DNA of 64,000 nucleotides from Acanthamoeba sp. SK_2022b (GCA_027943245.1 JANDJZ010000064.1:87273-151272); one strand, 5' to 3'; shown: positions 52,530 to 64,000, counted from the first letter of the stretch. Notes: a model not told the origin generated them from the sequence alone. Numbers and translations: made by a program.

Positions 52530-54053
52530 ATGGCCGCGCTCGCCCCGACACTCGAGTTGAACACTGGCGCCAAGATTCCCATTGTGGGTACGCACCGGGC
52601 GCAATGGTCAGTGCCCTGGCGGATCTGTTTGGATCTTAGATTGTTCCTACGCCAGGGTTGGGCACCTGCCAGCAAGCTGAGGGCGACATGGGCGCCGCTG
52701 TGAAGGCCGCCATTGCAGCCGGCTACCGCCACTTCGGTAGACTCACTCCCCGTTCGGAATTGAAAATAATTATATAAATTAAAAATAATCATAATTTAAT
52801 ATCTTTTTATTTGCGCCCAGACTGTGCCGAGCACTACGCGAACGAGGCGGAGATTGGTGAGGCATTTAAGAGCGCATTTGACGAGGGGCTCGTCAAGAGG
52901 TACGTCTAGCTGAGCCCAATGGCTACACGAGCTTCTCTTGCGCAGGTCTGGGTTAACTAGTGGACGTAACCTACAGGGAGGAGCTCTTCATCACGAGCAA
53001 GGTCGACAACAATCACCACCAACCGGAGCGAGTGGTGAAGGCTCTCCACAACACCCTCAAGAACCTCCAAGTCCCGTACCTGGTACCTCACTATCATACG
53101 CATCCCTCTCCTACTGTGCTTGCGACTTTTCCACTCACGTCACTCGTTGCTGCCCAGGACCTGTACCTGATCCACTGGCCCATCAAATACGAAGACGAAG
53201 AGGTCCCAAAGCCTGTCCGCATAGCCGGTGGCAAGATCAACCCGGCGATCAAGTGGTCCTTCGACTTCAAAGATACCTGGAAGACCTTGTATGCAATGCC
53301 CCCTCCCCAAATTATCAATCTCAACTCTCTGACCGACCTTATCTGTGCCAGGGAGGAGTTGAAGAAGCAAGGCTTGGTTAAGTCGATCGGCGTGAGCAAC
53401 TTCACCGTCAAGCAGCTCGAGGAGCTGCTGGCCGACACCAACGTACGCGGCCCGCCGCTCCCGCTTCACCACGCGATCTTTGCGCATTTCATAAACGCAC
53501 GAACCTCCCCAGACCGTGCCGGCGGTGAATCAGGTGGAGTTCCATCCTTATCTCTTCCAGGCCGACCTTCTCAACTACTGCACCTCCAAAGGTTCGCCTG
53601 TGTTGGTGGCACCTGTTTGCAACACTACTGCGCCCTGGCGCTTGGTCTCACCGGTTGTTGGCGGCCTCACGCATGCAGGGATCGTACTGACGGCCTACAG
53701 CCCCCTCGGTTCGTGCAATAGCCACGAGGGCGTGGTGCCGCTCCTCAAGAACGAGACCGTCAACGCCATCGCCGCCGAGGTCGGCCGCTCGGCCGCACAG
53801 GTGGCCATCCGCTGGGGTATCCAGAAGGGCATCACCGTACATACACTCTCCTCACGTCCAGCGCAGCAGCCGACGTTGCCCTCATTTGGTCTTGTTGTCG
53901 CGCAAGCAGTTGATCCCCAAGAGCTCAAATGAGGAGAGGCTGCGCGCCAACTTCGCCGTGTTCGATTTCGAGCTCAGCGCGGAGCAGGTGGCTCGCCTCG
54001 ACAGCCTGCCGCAGCACCGCTTCATCACCCTGGCGCCAGGCCACTTTGAGTAA
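52530..54053 (+). CDS. Aldo-keto reductase
   Basis: An NAD(P)H-dependent oxidoreductase, assembled from about nine exons. ATG 52530 opens MAALAPTLELNTGAKIPIVG, the usual first strands. Family motifs in order: DCAEHYANEAEIG (active-site Asp and Tyr, 52820-52858), ITSKV (catalytic Lys), DLYLIHWPIKY (catalytic His, about 53158), IGVSNFTVKQLEELL (about 53387), VNQVEFHPYL (about 53525), TAYSPLGS (about 53690), and SNEERLRANFAVFDFELS (about 53925). The full set D-Y-K-H is present, so the enzyme should be active. The substrate (an aldehyde or ketone) cannot be told. The stop is TAA 54051-54053, followed by a poly-A tract at about 54077-54092 in the spacer. Confidence 0.93.
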
Positions 54054-54136
54054 CAGGCGCGAGCCAATAAAATAACCAAAAAAAAAAAAAAAATACAATA
54101 AAAACACGCTCCCAGCTCACCAGGCACAAGGAGAAG

Positions 54137-56323
54137 ATGGCGCGGTTGATAGTAGCCGCCGCAGTCTTGGTGGTGCTCGCCACAATCCTGGAGGGCCACT
54201 ACGTATGTTGTCCTATCGTTGTGGTGAGGCAAAAAAGCCAACTGACTTCGCTTGGGGGGGGGGGCAGGTGGCGGGCCAGCGCGTGGCGGTGGTGGGTGCT
54301 GGCATCGGGGGAGCCTCTACTTCCTATTACCTGCGCAAGTGGCGGCCTGGTAGGTCCATTATCAGCACTTGTCGAGAGATCTCGTCCTGCTCACTGCAGT
54401 GCTCGGTTCAGAGTCGAGCGTGACCGTCTTCGAACGCAACGACTACATCGGCGGTCGGTTGAAGCACATCGTCCTCGATGGTGTCACAGTTGAAGGTAGC
54501 CTGCCCCCCTCCACGTTACACGTATCCGTACCTTCCCCATCCACTCAACGATCGTTTCTCGCAGTTGGTGGGGATGCATGGTCGCAGGTCAACGCTTACA
54601 TGGTGGAGCTCGCTCAGGAGCTCAACATTCAATTCGACAACTCCAGCTACTCGGGCAACGGTATACCACAGGCTCAAGGCCAGCTGGCTGCATGTGCGCT
54701 GACTCAGAACACGTCCGCGTGCCGTGTGTGCGTGAGCCCAGGTCGAGCGGCGGTGTGGGATGGGCAGAGGTGGTTCGCCATGTCGTCCAACTGGGTGGGC
54801 GAGGCAGAGCTGCTGGGCCTGATGGAGTGGCTGCGAGCCAACTTGTGGCTAAACTATTTGGAGCGTGGATCGGGCGGCCCCGACAGCACTGCGTTTCGTT
54901 CCATCGGCGAATTCACTCGATACGGCGGCCTGGACCGTACGTGTGACACCGCAACAACCCCCAACGCTTCATACCATCAGACGATAGGGGGCTGACTCCA
55001 GATTGCAGAGTGGACACAACTGTCATGCAACGATCTGGTGAGCAAGTATGGGATCGATCACGGGATCGTGTGGCGCAACTGGACTCCCATATCGCGTGTC
55101 ATCTACGATCAAGATCTCAAGATCAACTGTACCACCACGCCCTCTTCCCACTCTTTTGGGAAACCCTGCTTAGCTGTCCTCGCCGTCCGTTCGTCAGCGT
55201 TCGCTGGCATGGTGGTTCTCCTCTCGGCGTTCACTACTTCGTACACCGTCGAGGGAGGTGCGTGGCCGTCATACCTCGGCCTTCAAGTTGATCGTTAAAG
55301 ACGATTTCATCACACGCGCTCTGGGCTTGCTTGCGGAGATAGGTAACTCTCTCCTGGTGGAGAAGCTCTTGGCTAAGGCCAACGCAAATGTGCAACTGAA
55401 CACGCGGGTCACCCGCATTACCCGAGTGGGCAACGGTATGGACCCGCACGCTCCCCAGCATGTCTGCGTCGAGTGGAAACGCACTGACGTGGGCCGTCTC
55501 GTCCCTGCTAGGCTATGAGGTCACCACTGTGCCTGCATCTGCTGACAACCGCTCGCTGTCGACAAGGCAGGAGCAGCAACAGACATTCGATCGGGTCGTG
55601 ATCGCAGCGCCCATCGAATTCTCGTCCCTGCAATTCGTGAACATCACCCTTCCCTCTATCAAGCCTCGAAACTACAGCCACTGGTACCGCACATGCCACC
55701 ACGCGCAGCACCGAGCGGGCCTGTGGAGTCATGCTTTGCGGTTCTCAGGTTCGTGACGCACGTGGCGGCCAAGGCGATCAATCCCACCTACTTCAACATG
55801 CCTCCGTCGGATGAGGCGCCGTCGTTCGTGCTCACCTCGGACAACTCCACCGCGCCCTTCAACTCCATCCAGACCGAGGCCCTGGTGCGCGCACGCGCTA
55901 TTCCTCATGCGGTCCCACGCCTTGACGCCCAACTCCTTTACTGCAGGCAGCCGATGGGAACGTGATCTTCAAGATATTTGGCAACGTCAACCTCACCGCG
56001 TCCACGTTGGAGAGGATGTTTGTAAAGATGGCCACCTACCACGTCCAGCACTGGCCCTACACCTTCCCCGACCTCAGCCCGGTAAAAGACGCCAGCCAAT
56101 ACCAACCCGTACGCGATTCTCTTTGTTCTCTGTTGTCTTTCTCCCCGCCTTCATTCTTTTGATCGCTTTTCGTTCTTTCGTGGTGGGCGCGTGGGGGCAG
56201 GTGGTGCTGGACGAAACGGGCTCGCTGCTCTACCTCAGCGCCGTGGAAAGCGTGGCCACCGCGATGGAGGCCTCCGTTATCGCCGGCCGTAATGCCGCCC
56301 TGCTTCTCGCCCAGCACCGCTAA
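54137..56323 (+). CDS. Prenylcysteine oxidase-like flavoprotein
   Basis: Probably cleaves prenylcysteine to cysteine, an aldehyde and H2O2 during breakdown of prenylated proteins in lysosomes. Sequence shows a signal peptide (MARLIVAAAVLVVLATILEG), the FAD-binding dinucleotide fold VAVVGAGIGGASTSYYLRKW (about 54288-54345), FERNDYIGGRLKHIVLDGVT (54430-54485), the NWTPISRVIY region (about 55078), FDRVVIAAPIEFSSL (about 55588-55635), FVLTSDNSTAPFNSIQTEA (about 55828-55880), and a C-terminal block VVLDETGSLLYLSAVESVATAMEAS (56202-56275) very like the end of human PCYOX1. The stop is TAA 56321-56323. Several Asn-X-Ser/Thr sites fit a lumenal protein. About ten introns. Confidence 0.85.
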
Positions 56324-56406
56324 GCCCGCGTGGCGCCACTGTACAGGAAGACATCTCCCAGGCCGAGTGGATTGTTTATTCGTCGAAAGACAGGGGAAAG
56401 ATGCAC

Positions 56407-57310
56407 TCAAGCCTTCTTGTAGGAGTAGGTGTAGTTGTAGAGGTTGCGGACGCCGTGCTCGACTTCGAGCATGGCGCCGTCGAGGTATGTACAGAGGCCC
56501 AGGTAGCCCAAGCTCGCGCCGACGAACCAGACGAAGTGGAGGACCGACACCGGCGACTCGGGGAGCGTGAAGAGGTAGGTCGCGAGGAGCACCGCCGAGG
56601 TGGGGACGTGGAGGAGGAGGGCCCACCGCAGTAGCTGTCGCTTGTGGATGACGCGGCCCTGGACGAACTCCTCCTCGGCCGGCGAGCTGCCGCTGCTGGT
56701 GCCCACCTCGGCCGGGCGCCGCGGTCGGATGTAGAGACCCACCAGGACGAAGGGCAGCAGGGAGAGGAACTCGAGGAGGGACACCACCCACGCGGGGTAG
56801 ACCTCGTCGAGGTAGAAGTGGAAGGGCAGCTGCCACGGCAGGAACAGCTGCGACAGCGCGCAGTAGAGCTTCAGCAGACCAAACACCAGCGAGACCAAGA
56901 AGAACGCGTTCTGTTGCAAACAGTGGCGAAGCGCTAACGTCAGTGCACAGAAGGCGGGAGAGGAAGGAAAGAACAGATGCCATAGTGAAGGGAAGTGAAC
57001 CCTGAAGAAGATGTCTTGCTGCGAGTTCTGGCGCTCCATCGTTTGAATCATCTCAGCCTGCTCTGCGGGGCACCAAGAGCGTAAGCGCCAACCACAAAAA
57101 AAGAACAAGCAGCGGCCAGAAGCGATAAGCTATGTGCACACCATCTTCGTCGAGGGGTTCATCCATATCGTCAGATTTGTTGGGTCGCCGCCGCAGTGAA
57201 TTGATTATCGACGCAACGCCCGACTTGGGAGGAGAGGCGGCTGCAGAGTTGGTTGATGAGGGGAACGAGTCCAGCGCCACACCGGGAGGTGCGTCTACTT
57301 CTTCCAGCAT
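56407..57310 (-). CDS. Membrane protein with cytosolic N-terminus
   Basis: ATG 57310 opens MLEEVDAPPGVALDSFPSST; a slightly longer frame exists only through a TTG. A Ser/Pro/Asp-rich N-terminus leads to FWPLLVLFLWLALTLLVP (about 57070-57120). More helices: FFLVSLVFGLLKLYCALSQL, VVSLLEFLSLLPFVLVGLYI, LLRWALLLHVPTSAVLLATY and HFVWFVGASLGYLGLCTYLD (56470-56910). The end is NLYNYTYSYKKA and TGA 56407-56409. Five or so membrane helices; no family is recognised. The next exon after the first helix starts near 57063 (AEMIQTMERQNSQQDIFFR). Confidence 0.7.
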
Positions 57311-57472
57311 TGTGTTGTACAATCAGCGCCGTCGATTCTGAACGTGTCTTGTGTGCTCTTGCTTGCAGCAATCAGAAGAAATTAAAGTGAAATCCACTTC
57401 TATATCGGTTGCTGATGTGGCGTTTACAATTTAAAATCATTTAATTTATACTGCTCTTGCTCGTTCAGAGCA

Positions 57473-58236
57473 ATGGGCGAGACACACGACTGGGACGCCT
57501 TCTCGACAAAGGTTAGACAGGAGTTTGAGCACAAACTCGATGCCCTGTCGTGGACTCTAGAAACTGAAGAGGTACCTCCTATTCCCACCCACTTTGATAT
57601 TACTTATTTTATTTATTACGATTCTATTTATTATCTTATTTTATTTGTTAATCAAATGTGGGCCAGGCCGGCACACAGGTTTACAGAGGAACGCACGGTG
57701 GGGTGACGGTGTGGAAGTGTGAGGCTACGCTGGCCGCGCCATTGGCTGAGACTTCGACGCCGTCCGAGGCTGTGCGGACCGTGTTCGATGCTTACTACGA
57801 ATGGCAGCATCGGATGCAGTGGGACAAGTCGTTCCACCCCGACAGCGGCCAAGTGCTGCAGCTGACCGACCGCCGGACGCTGGACTACAGCCGAACGCTG
57901 CCCGCGCTGGGTGGCGTCATCTCGCCGCGCGACTTCGTGGACATGAGGGAGTGGACCTGGCTCGACGACGAGCACACCACAATCCTGGGCTGGGGCGCCA
58001 GCGTGGCCCACAAGGGCAAGCCTGAGGCGAAGGGAGTGGTCCGGGGCCACAACCACCCGTGCGGCACGCACGTTACACATGCCGCTGAGGGCGGCGTCCG
58101 CCTGACGCTTCTGTGGCAGTCCGACATTAAGGGCTGGGTGCCTGCACGAGCGGTCGACCTCGCCATGGCGCAGCAGATGCTCTTGACCATCGCCGGCCTG
58201 CGCGCCTACCTCTCCTCCACCCCTCCCGCCCTTTAA
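57473..58236 (+). CDS. START-domain lipid-transfer-like protein
   Basis: Two exons joined by an AT-rich intron (about 57572-57666). The protein is about 220 residues: MGETHDWDAFSTKVRQEFEH, then a START-type fold over nearly its full length (GVTVWKCEATL, FDAYYEWQHRMQWDKSFHP, LDYSRTLPALGGVISPRDFV, LGWGASV, RLTLLWQSDIKGWVPARAVD). The W..S...GW.P...V block and the C-terminal helix AMAQQMLLTIAGLRAYL are typical. START domains hold one lipid in a cavity; which lipid is unknown. No signal peptide, so cytosolic. The stop is TAA 58234-58236. Confidence 0.85.
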
Positions 58237-58528
58237 AGTTGCGAGAACACCACACGGAGCAGCACGCTTGGCACTCCGAGCCCGTTTCGCCTCGCACAAT
58301 CAGTATAATTGGAATTGTTGTCCAGCACAGGGACGGTGCCTTGGTTTCGGGTGGCGACCGTTGGTTGGTTGCCGAACGGTGCACGTTCACCGTCCGACCA
58401 ATCTCTTTGCCTGGAGACATATTTCGCGGTCGCACGCGTGGTCGCGAGACTCCTTGGTGGCCGAGAGACGGCCAAACCGCCACTATCACACCAAGCTCCT
58501 CTCCCCGTCGGACCGCCATCAACACAGC

Positions 58529-60506
58529 ATGCACACAGCGAGGCTCCTTCTCGTGCTTCTCGTGGCCTCCCTCGCCATCCTCGCCGTCGTGGAGGCCGGC
58601 ACCACAGTGCCCTATGGGCCCTACATCAAAAGGAGAACTGCTGGCGACCGCTATGGCGCCTTCACCCTCTGCAACGGACCCGTCCTGTTTGGGGGAAACA
58701 GGTACGTCGCCTCTCTAATGCGCCTTCAACACTTGATTAATCGATCAAGAAATTAATCATGATGATGTTGATGATGGTGATAATAATAATCATGCCGAAA
58801 TTTAAAAAGATGAACAAAGATGCTGACTTGCTTTCACGCTGGACAGGCCTGCTGACACTATCCTCAACTCGGCGGTCCGAATCCCAGTTTCCTCCTCCTC
58901 AGTAGGAGTGCTGGCTTTGAACATCCTCCCTCGCAACCGCAACATCACCGGCAACGTCGCTCTTCTCATCAACCTCAGGTACGTTCGTGCCCTTTGCCTC
59001 TAATTAAAACATATTCTGAATTCCGTTTGAGACTGGAGCGGATTGTTGGTTTATTTTTATTAGTGGTCTATATTATGATTGGCGGAATGATTATCCAACC
59101 ACAAACCAACCGTCCCGCCCTTCGCGTACAGGGCCTACTCCCTGCCGGTGGTGACAGAGAAGCTCCCGTCGAACGTGGTGTGGGCGTTCGACGCCACCAA
59201 CTGCACCTTCGCGCCTTTGCCCAAGGACACCAAGTGGTCGACCTACACCTCCTACAACGGCAGCGCCGTCTACCCGGCCGACGTCAAGGACTTTGGCGGC
59301 GCCATCGTCAACAAGCGCTACCCCATTTGGGCCGGTGGTGAACGTGCCGACGGCACCGTCATCGACAGTACACTCCCTTTCTCCGCCACTCCGCGCCCTT
59401 GATTTCTCAAATAGCTTTAATTTGATTAACCCTTTTAATTTACTTTTTCCTATTTTTAAAATTCCCCATTTCTAGACGCCTTCGTGATCGACAGCACCAC
59501 CGACGCGATCTCGGGTCTCAGCCTGAGCGTGGCCAGGAGCGGCGTGGCCGCCGTGACCGCCACCGACGGTACTGCCTGGTTCGCCGGCGGCGCCAACCGC
59601 GTCAACTTGGCCGTTTTTGACATCATCGATGTCATCAGCAAGGACCTCGCCGTACGTTCCGTTCCCATCCCATCTCCTCGCCCGTCCCGGTCAGGAACCA
59701 AATTATATTTTTATCTTTTATTATTATTTATTTGTTTGTTTATTAAAACTTGTGTTACCACCCGACAGGTCGGCTCGACGGACTTCCAGCTTTCCGAGGC
59801 TCGCGGCTATGCGGCCGGTGCTTCGGCCAAGGGCATCGTGATGATCGGCGGCGGTGTCGCCAGCTACACCGACACTGGGTATACATGCACCCGTTCGTTC
59901 ACCAAGAGTTGAGCGTGCCGCAATGGGGCTGACTGATTTCTTTTGGTCGTTTGTGTAGAAACGGCACCATTGTGGTGAACTACTCTAAGACCGTCGACAT
60001 CTTCGACCTGTCGACCAAGAGGCACACAGTCCAGGAGTTGTCGATGGCTCGCGGCATGCTGACTGCGTCGGCCACCGACGATTTCGTTGTGTTCGCCGGC
60101 GGTATCACCCACTCTGTCTACAACTCGACCACCTGGGAGATCATCGAGGAGCACTACTCCCAGCGCATTGACGTCTACCACATTGCCAGCGACACTTGGT
60201 CGGTCGCGCAGCTTTCCGAACGTAAGCCCCTAGCCCCCCCCTTCCCTCTTTGCCATTACTGATGGCGTTTAACCCTACTCCCTTTGCTGTGCAGCCCGAG
60301 CCTACCTTTCCAGCACTGCGGTGGGTAACGCTATCACAATCAGCCCCGGCTCGTACTACGCCCAGGAGGTGGTCAACGGCACGGTCGTCAACGCCACCCT
60401 CAGCTACACCTACAACATCGACACCTTCCTCTTCACCTACACCTCGCCCGCGTCCTCCCTCAGGGCCTTCCCCATCTTCGCCTACCTCGTATCCCTCTTT
60501 GCCTAA
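58529..60506 (+). CDS. Secreted Kelch/galactose-oxidase-like repeat protein
   Basis: ATG 58529 opens a signal peptide (MHTARLLLVLLVASLAILAV). Later exons show repeated beta-propeller-type units with the Kelch-like pattern of a Gly pair followed by a strand: NGPVLFGGN (about 58675), GTAWFAGGANRVNLAVFDII (about 59570-59625), GIVMIGGGVASY (about 59832), NYSKTVDIFDLSTKR (about 59985) and DDFVVFAGGITHSVYNS (about 60078-60128) with RIDVYHIASDTWSVAQLS (60163-60220). Many Asn-X-Thr/Ser sites support secretion. The C-terminus SSLRAFPIFAYLVSLFA is hydrophobic after a Ser pair, like a GPI signal (inference). The stop is TAA 60504-60506. Ligand unknown. Confidence 0.78.
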
Positions 60507-60596
60507 AGGCGCACCTTCTCTTCTCCCCTCCTCCCTGTACCGCTACACAAAAAATATTTTATTTATCCACTGCAGCACGCGTGGTTGGTTGGTTGC

Positions 60597-61769
60597 CTAC
60601 CGCCTGATCAAGTTCTGCAGGGTGACCTTTTGTCCCCTGGCGAGCAGGCAAGCCGCAGGGATGACGATCGAGTTGTCCGGTAGAGGGATGTCCGGGGTGG
60701 CCACCCCGTCGACGACGAAGCGCGCCTTGTGCGGCTGGTCCCGAGCCAAGTCAAGTTCGAGCGCGACCACGCCCTGCGCTTTGATGGTGGGCAGGTCGTT
60801 GTGGATCGCCTTCGTGTCCGTGACGATGGCGCCCTCGAAGGGGTCATAGCTCCACGCCGTGGGGCTCGAGCCCAGGTAGCCAAAGAACCCCCTTCGCCCC
60901 CCCCCCCCAAATCCGCTAAGTTGAGCCATGGAGTGTCAAAGGAGGACAGATGGAGAGGGAGCCCTACCAATCGGGAGACGCCAGCAGGAAACCAACGCCC
61001 AGCTGTCTGTCGGCCACGGCGTCAATCCGGAACTCGACGCGGAAGCAACCTGCGCCCAGTCGGCCCGTGGTCTGTGCGGGCAGCCAACAGGCGGGAGAAG
61101 GATCCACCCACGCCAGCGCCTTGCCCTCGTCGGTAATGCTGAGCAGGGATTGCGAATGCTGCGGGTCCCACTTGATGTCTGCTCGGTTGCAGGTAGTCAA
61201 AGGCGTGTGTTACGCATGCAGAAACGTCACGTAGAAGTTTGTACCGCTTGCTTCGACAGGTGCGTAGACCTCTCGCTTCATGGGCAATGTGATGGTCTGT
61301 CCACTGGTGTCCTTGAGGAGGTACAGCTGGTGGTCGAACACCTTACTGAGGTGGCCTATCACGTCTTCGGGCTGTTCCACATTCGCGGGCAACGGTACGG
61401 CGAAGAACAGCAGCTGGTCCAGTTGCCTCTGTTCAGTGCCTGCGCCTTCGCCGCTCCTGCGTATGAGACGTACACAGAGACGAGCAACAATTAAAACAAG
61501 CAAAACAAATACGGACATGTCACGCACCGTTGCATGCCATCGGCCAGCTGCGCCACGCGTCTATCGCAGATGGGGCATGGATAGCAAGTTGCTGCTTGGA
61601 AGTAGATGTATCCTTCATGCAGCGCTACACGTCGAGGCGAGCCCCAGCCCTCGACAATCACTGTAAATGAGCGCCCTGATACTTCCTTGGCAGGCTAAGG
61701 GTGGAGCAGGTGAGCACTCACGCTCACAGGCCCGTGGGCAGTGGGTTCACGTACGTGACCCTGGTCCAT
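60597..61769 (-). CDS. SPRY-type protein with CxxC motif
   Basis: ATG 61769 opens a tiny exon (MDQGH) that joins in phase to PAKEVSGRSFTVIVEGWGSP. This exon also codes CYPCPICDRRVAQLADGM, a CPIC knuckle that may bind zinc with other residues. The next exon is GTEQRQLDQLLFFAVPLPAN; the rest forms a SPRY-like half: SLLSITDEGKALAWVDPSPA, FRVEFRIDAVADRQLGVGFL, GFFGYLGSSPTAWSYDPFEG and the last strands VVALELDLARDQPHKARFVV, ending at a stop at 60597-60599. It is tail-to-head with the F-box/SPRY gene at 62028. SPRY folds bind partner proteins; the function is otherwise unknown. Confidence 0.65.
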
Positions 61770-62027
61770 TCTTGTTGGTGTTCTTTTTGGTGTTGGGTCT
61801 TTAGCTTTGGTCTGGCCTTTTCACCTTGGCCATTCAGGGAAAATGTTGTTGTCTCCGCCAGCCACCAATCTCGCTCTCTTCCTTGCTTATGTTAAGGGAT
61901 ACAACCGAGACGAGACGTGCTCAGCTGGCCCGGGAGGTCACGCTGTGCCTATCTCGTGCGGCAACTTTGAACGCTTCGAGCACCGTACGAGATCGGCCAT
62001 CACGAGCGAGGCAGGAAAACATGGAGA

Positions 62028-63192
62028 TCACAGCCCCGGCCGGCACTTGCACTGCTCGTACCATTCGCTTGCTCGAAGAATGCGAGCCGATGAGCCCTTG
62101 CAGTTAGCCGCCCAATAGAAGTGCCAAGGCTGCGGCAGTGCTCCCAGCTGCGTCTTCCCTATTTCTTCTCCGTTGCGGAAGTACCGCAGCCGGTCGCCCT
62201 CTACCTGGGCCGCTATCTCATCACCGCTCCCAAACCCGGGGAGGCTCGCTGAGCGAGATCGTTAGGTAGGTGGAGGGAGCAAATCAGTCGCTACATGCAC
62301 AGCGCCAACTCCCGACATGTGAGGTCTTACTTGATTGATGATAACGATTGATGAGTTGGCCAGTGACGTCGTAGCTGACCATGTCGTTGTCCCACGCGAC
62401 AAAGGCGGCAAAATTCTTACGATAGTCCAGCTGTGGCGGTGAGCTGCCGGTGCACACGCCCAGCGTGAAGAAGCCCGTAGCGCGCGTGACCTTGATTCGT
62501 ATCCGGTTGCGCGTTTCGGTGATCTCCTGATCAGTCATTATGGCTCCGCACGCGTACCCGTTCTCCCAGCTGTGCGTCGTATGGATAGACAGCGCAGCGT
62601 TCTTGCCGTTCTCTGTCAGCACGAACTGAGCCTCGCCCAGCTCCCGCCCGAGCTTGCCCACCTGCCGGGTCGCACTCCACGTCCAGTTTTGACGACACCC
62701 TATCCTCCCGCCGACGGCGACGAGGCAACAACGTTGGGTAATTACGCCCTCCTCCGGAGCCAAATTGAAGAGGGGCGCACCTCGAATGAAGAACTGGCGC
62801 CAGTCCTCGCGGTCTTGGTTGATGGCGGGAGGCAGCGGAGCGTCTGCTCGCCAGAAGCCGCAGGCAAAGGACAGCTGACGCCAAAGCTCCGGACAACGGG
62901 GCCGTCCCCCCGGGTAGAGACCGGTAAGGTTGAGGTGCCACGAGCGGCACACCAGACCCGCCCCCAGAAAGACATATCGCACCCCGTCTTCGAGCCGCGG
63001 GGGCGGGTTAGTAGGATTTGTGGTTGCTACCTCCTCCTCAAGAGCGCCAGCAGAAAAAAGGTCGCGAGGTTCGGAAGGGGAAGGTATGAGGAAGCAGAGG
63101 ATGTGAATAACTAGCTCCTGCGGGAGAGGCAGGCCGCCCAGCGATGACGCAGAGGGAGAGTGCGCGGCTCCGTCTTCCTCGTCCTTGTCCAT
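62028..63192 (-). CDS. F-box protein with C-terminal SPRY-type domain
   Basis: ATG 63192 opens MDKDEEDGAAHSPSASSLGG, then an F-box-like helix set (LPLPQELVIHILCFLIPSPS ... LGAGLVCRSWHLNLTGL). The remainder is SPRY-like: NWTWSATRQVGKLGRELG, AALSIHTTHSWENGYACGAI, RIRIKVTRATGFFTLGVCTG, FAAFVAWDNDMVSYDVTGQL. It is spliced (donor gtaaga at about 62326, acceptor near 62255) to a last exon coding FGSGDEIAAQVEGDRLRYFR and NGEEIGKTQLGALPQPWHFY, ending at TGA 62028-62030. The splice is supported because it completes the SPRY core strands. The likely role is substrate capture for an SCF ubiquitin ligase (inference). Confidence 0.75.
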
Positions 63193-63732
63193 TTCGGTGC
63201 CTCCTTGGCTCTTGCGGGCTTTGTTCCACAAGCAACAACCAACAGCAGCAAAGTCCTCGTTTATTGCGGCGTTTGCCCTGAAATACACGAATTGTGCGCG
63301 AACAATGGCCCCAAGCGCAGCTTGGGAGCGTGGGCGATCGCCTGTTGTCCGCTGCTTGCCAGGGCGGCAGTGGGCGCGAAGCAGGAGAGGACGAGCGCGA
63401 CCTGCTCCGATCTGATAAAGAGGAAAAAGGGGAATTTCTGTCTGCTTTTCCCGCCGAACGGTACACGCCTGCAAAACATCGCGCGCATATCGGTGCCGAG
63501 ATATTCACTTTTCGAAAAACAACAAGCATCTTCGTGTAGCCGCGAAGGCATCTTCATTCGTGGATGGTACGTGACATCAATTGAACAATTTTTCACACTC
63601 CCGATCGCTGATTTTTCTTTTTGTTGCTTGCGTGCGCCTTCAGAGTGGATCTAAAGCCACAAAAGGTGCCTCTTGACTCTCCCCCTCTGGTTTAATTCTT
63701 CACCTCGTCTTCATCCATTTTATCTTCCCCTA
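63193..63732. other. Divergent intergenic region
   Basis: 540 bases between the starts of the F-box/SPRY gene (-) and the zinc-finger gene (+). Short frames cross it on both strands but none has coding character. T-rich tracts occur just before 63733. Confidence 0.55.
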
Positions 63733-64000
63733 ATGTTTGGTCACTCTTCATCAGTCGCCTGTCCCGTGTGCGGCGTGCGCATGCCCGAGGCTGAGGTGGA
63801 CGTCCACCTCGACCTGTGTCTCTACGAACAGACCGAGCGTGAGGAGGTCGCCGAGGCCCAACGACAGAGGCAGCAGCCGCCCCGGCGCAGCACCGCTTCG
63901 CTGCCCACCTCTACGTCCGCCGAGAAGCAGTCCCGCGCTTCGAGTGACCGGAGGGACAAGCAGCACTCCTCACCAGTGCCACCGCCGTCTGCAGCAGCAG
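63733..64000 (+). CDS. Rad18-type (UBZ4) zinc-finger protein, 5' part only
   Basis: ATG 63733 opens MFGHSSSVACPVCGVRMPEA, giving a C-x2-C ... H-x3-C finger with HLDLC, the usual Rad18/UBZ4 pattern that binds ubiquitin. A Gln/Arg/Ser/Pro-rich region follows and the frame runs open to the window edge. UBZ4 fingers occur in DNA-repair and ubiquitin-signalling proteins; the rest of the protein is needed to say more. Confidence 0.75.
   Translation, partial: MFGHSSSVACPVCGVRMPEAEVDVHLDLCLYEQTEREEVAEAQRQRQQPPRRSTASLPTSTSAEKQSRASSDRRDKQHSSPVPPPSAAA

Overview
This is a nuclear window from a free-living amoebozoan, most likely Acanthamoeba (A. castellanii-like). That is inference from the whole picture: GC-rich coding sequence, many short introns with GT..AG borders (donors often gtgcg or gtacg) in nearly every gene, dinucleotide microsatellites inside introns, closely packed genes on both strands, and a gene set mixing bacterial-type hybrid histidine kinases with eukaryotic VPS34, CAMK-like kinase, LRR-PP2C, RCC1-BTB, F-box and SPRY proteins. 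All gene models are hand-spliced from reading frames and splice signals. Gene ends marked uncertain should be taken that way.

Layout: 1-3144 (-) an ankyrin-repeat protein, 3' end outside the window. 3456-11703 and 11958-19984 (+) two tandem paralogous double hybrid histidine kinases (PAS-like, GAF, HisKA-HATPase, receiver, PAS, GAF, HisKA-HATPase, receiver). 20122-24428 (-) RCC1-BTB-BTB protein. 24664-29447 (-) class III PI3-kinase VPS34. 29705-31494 (-) THH1/TOM1-like multi-pass membrane protein. 31693-33233 (-) APH/choline-kinase-like phosphotransferase. 33513-35078 (+) CAMK-like protein kinase. 35321-38331 (+) LRR-PP2C phosphatase. 38640-39458 (-) unknown one-exon gene. 39824-41341 (+) 3'(2'),5'-bisphosphate nucleotidase. 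41398-41469 (-) initiator tRNA-Met. 41557-42000 (+) small F-box protein.

42408-50375 looks like a mobile element or its remains. A lysine-rich gene on the minus strand diverges from two plus-strand genes, the second resembling TNP2/Plavaka-type transposases. Between them lie an inverted repeat, a perfect 20-bp palindrome and a TATA-like box. The transposase frame has two in-frame TGA codons.

50781-63192 returns to ordinary genes: a multi-pass membrane protein (-), an aldo-keto reductase (+), a prenylcysteine oxidase-like flavoprotein (+), another membrane protein (-), a START-domain protein (+), a secreted Kelch-like protein (+), and two SPRY-type genes (-), the second with an F-box. The window ends inside a gene (+) that begins with a Rad18-type zinc finger.

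Signalling genes dominate: phosphorelay (two kinases), lipid kinase, protein kinase, phosphatase and ubiquitin-ligase adaptors (BTB, F-box). No operon-like logic is implied; each is a separate eukaryotic gene. The most notable points are the intron turnover between the tandem kinases, a stop codon in the second kinase that must be spliced out, and the transposon-like block with its structured intergenic region.
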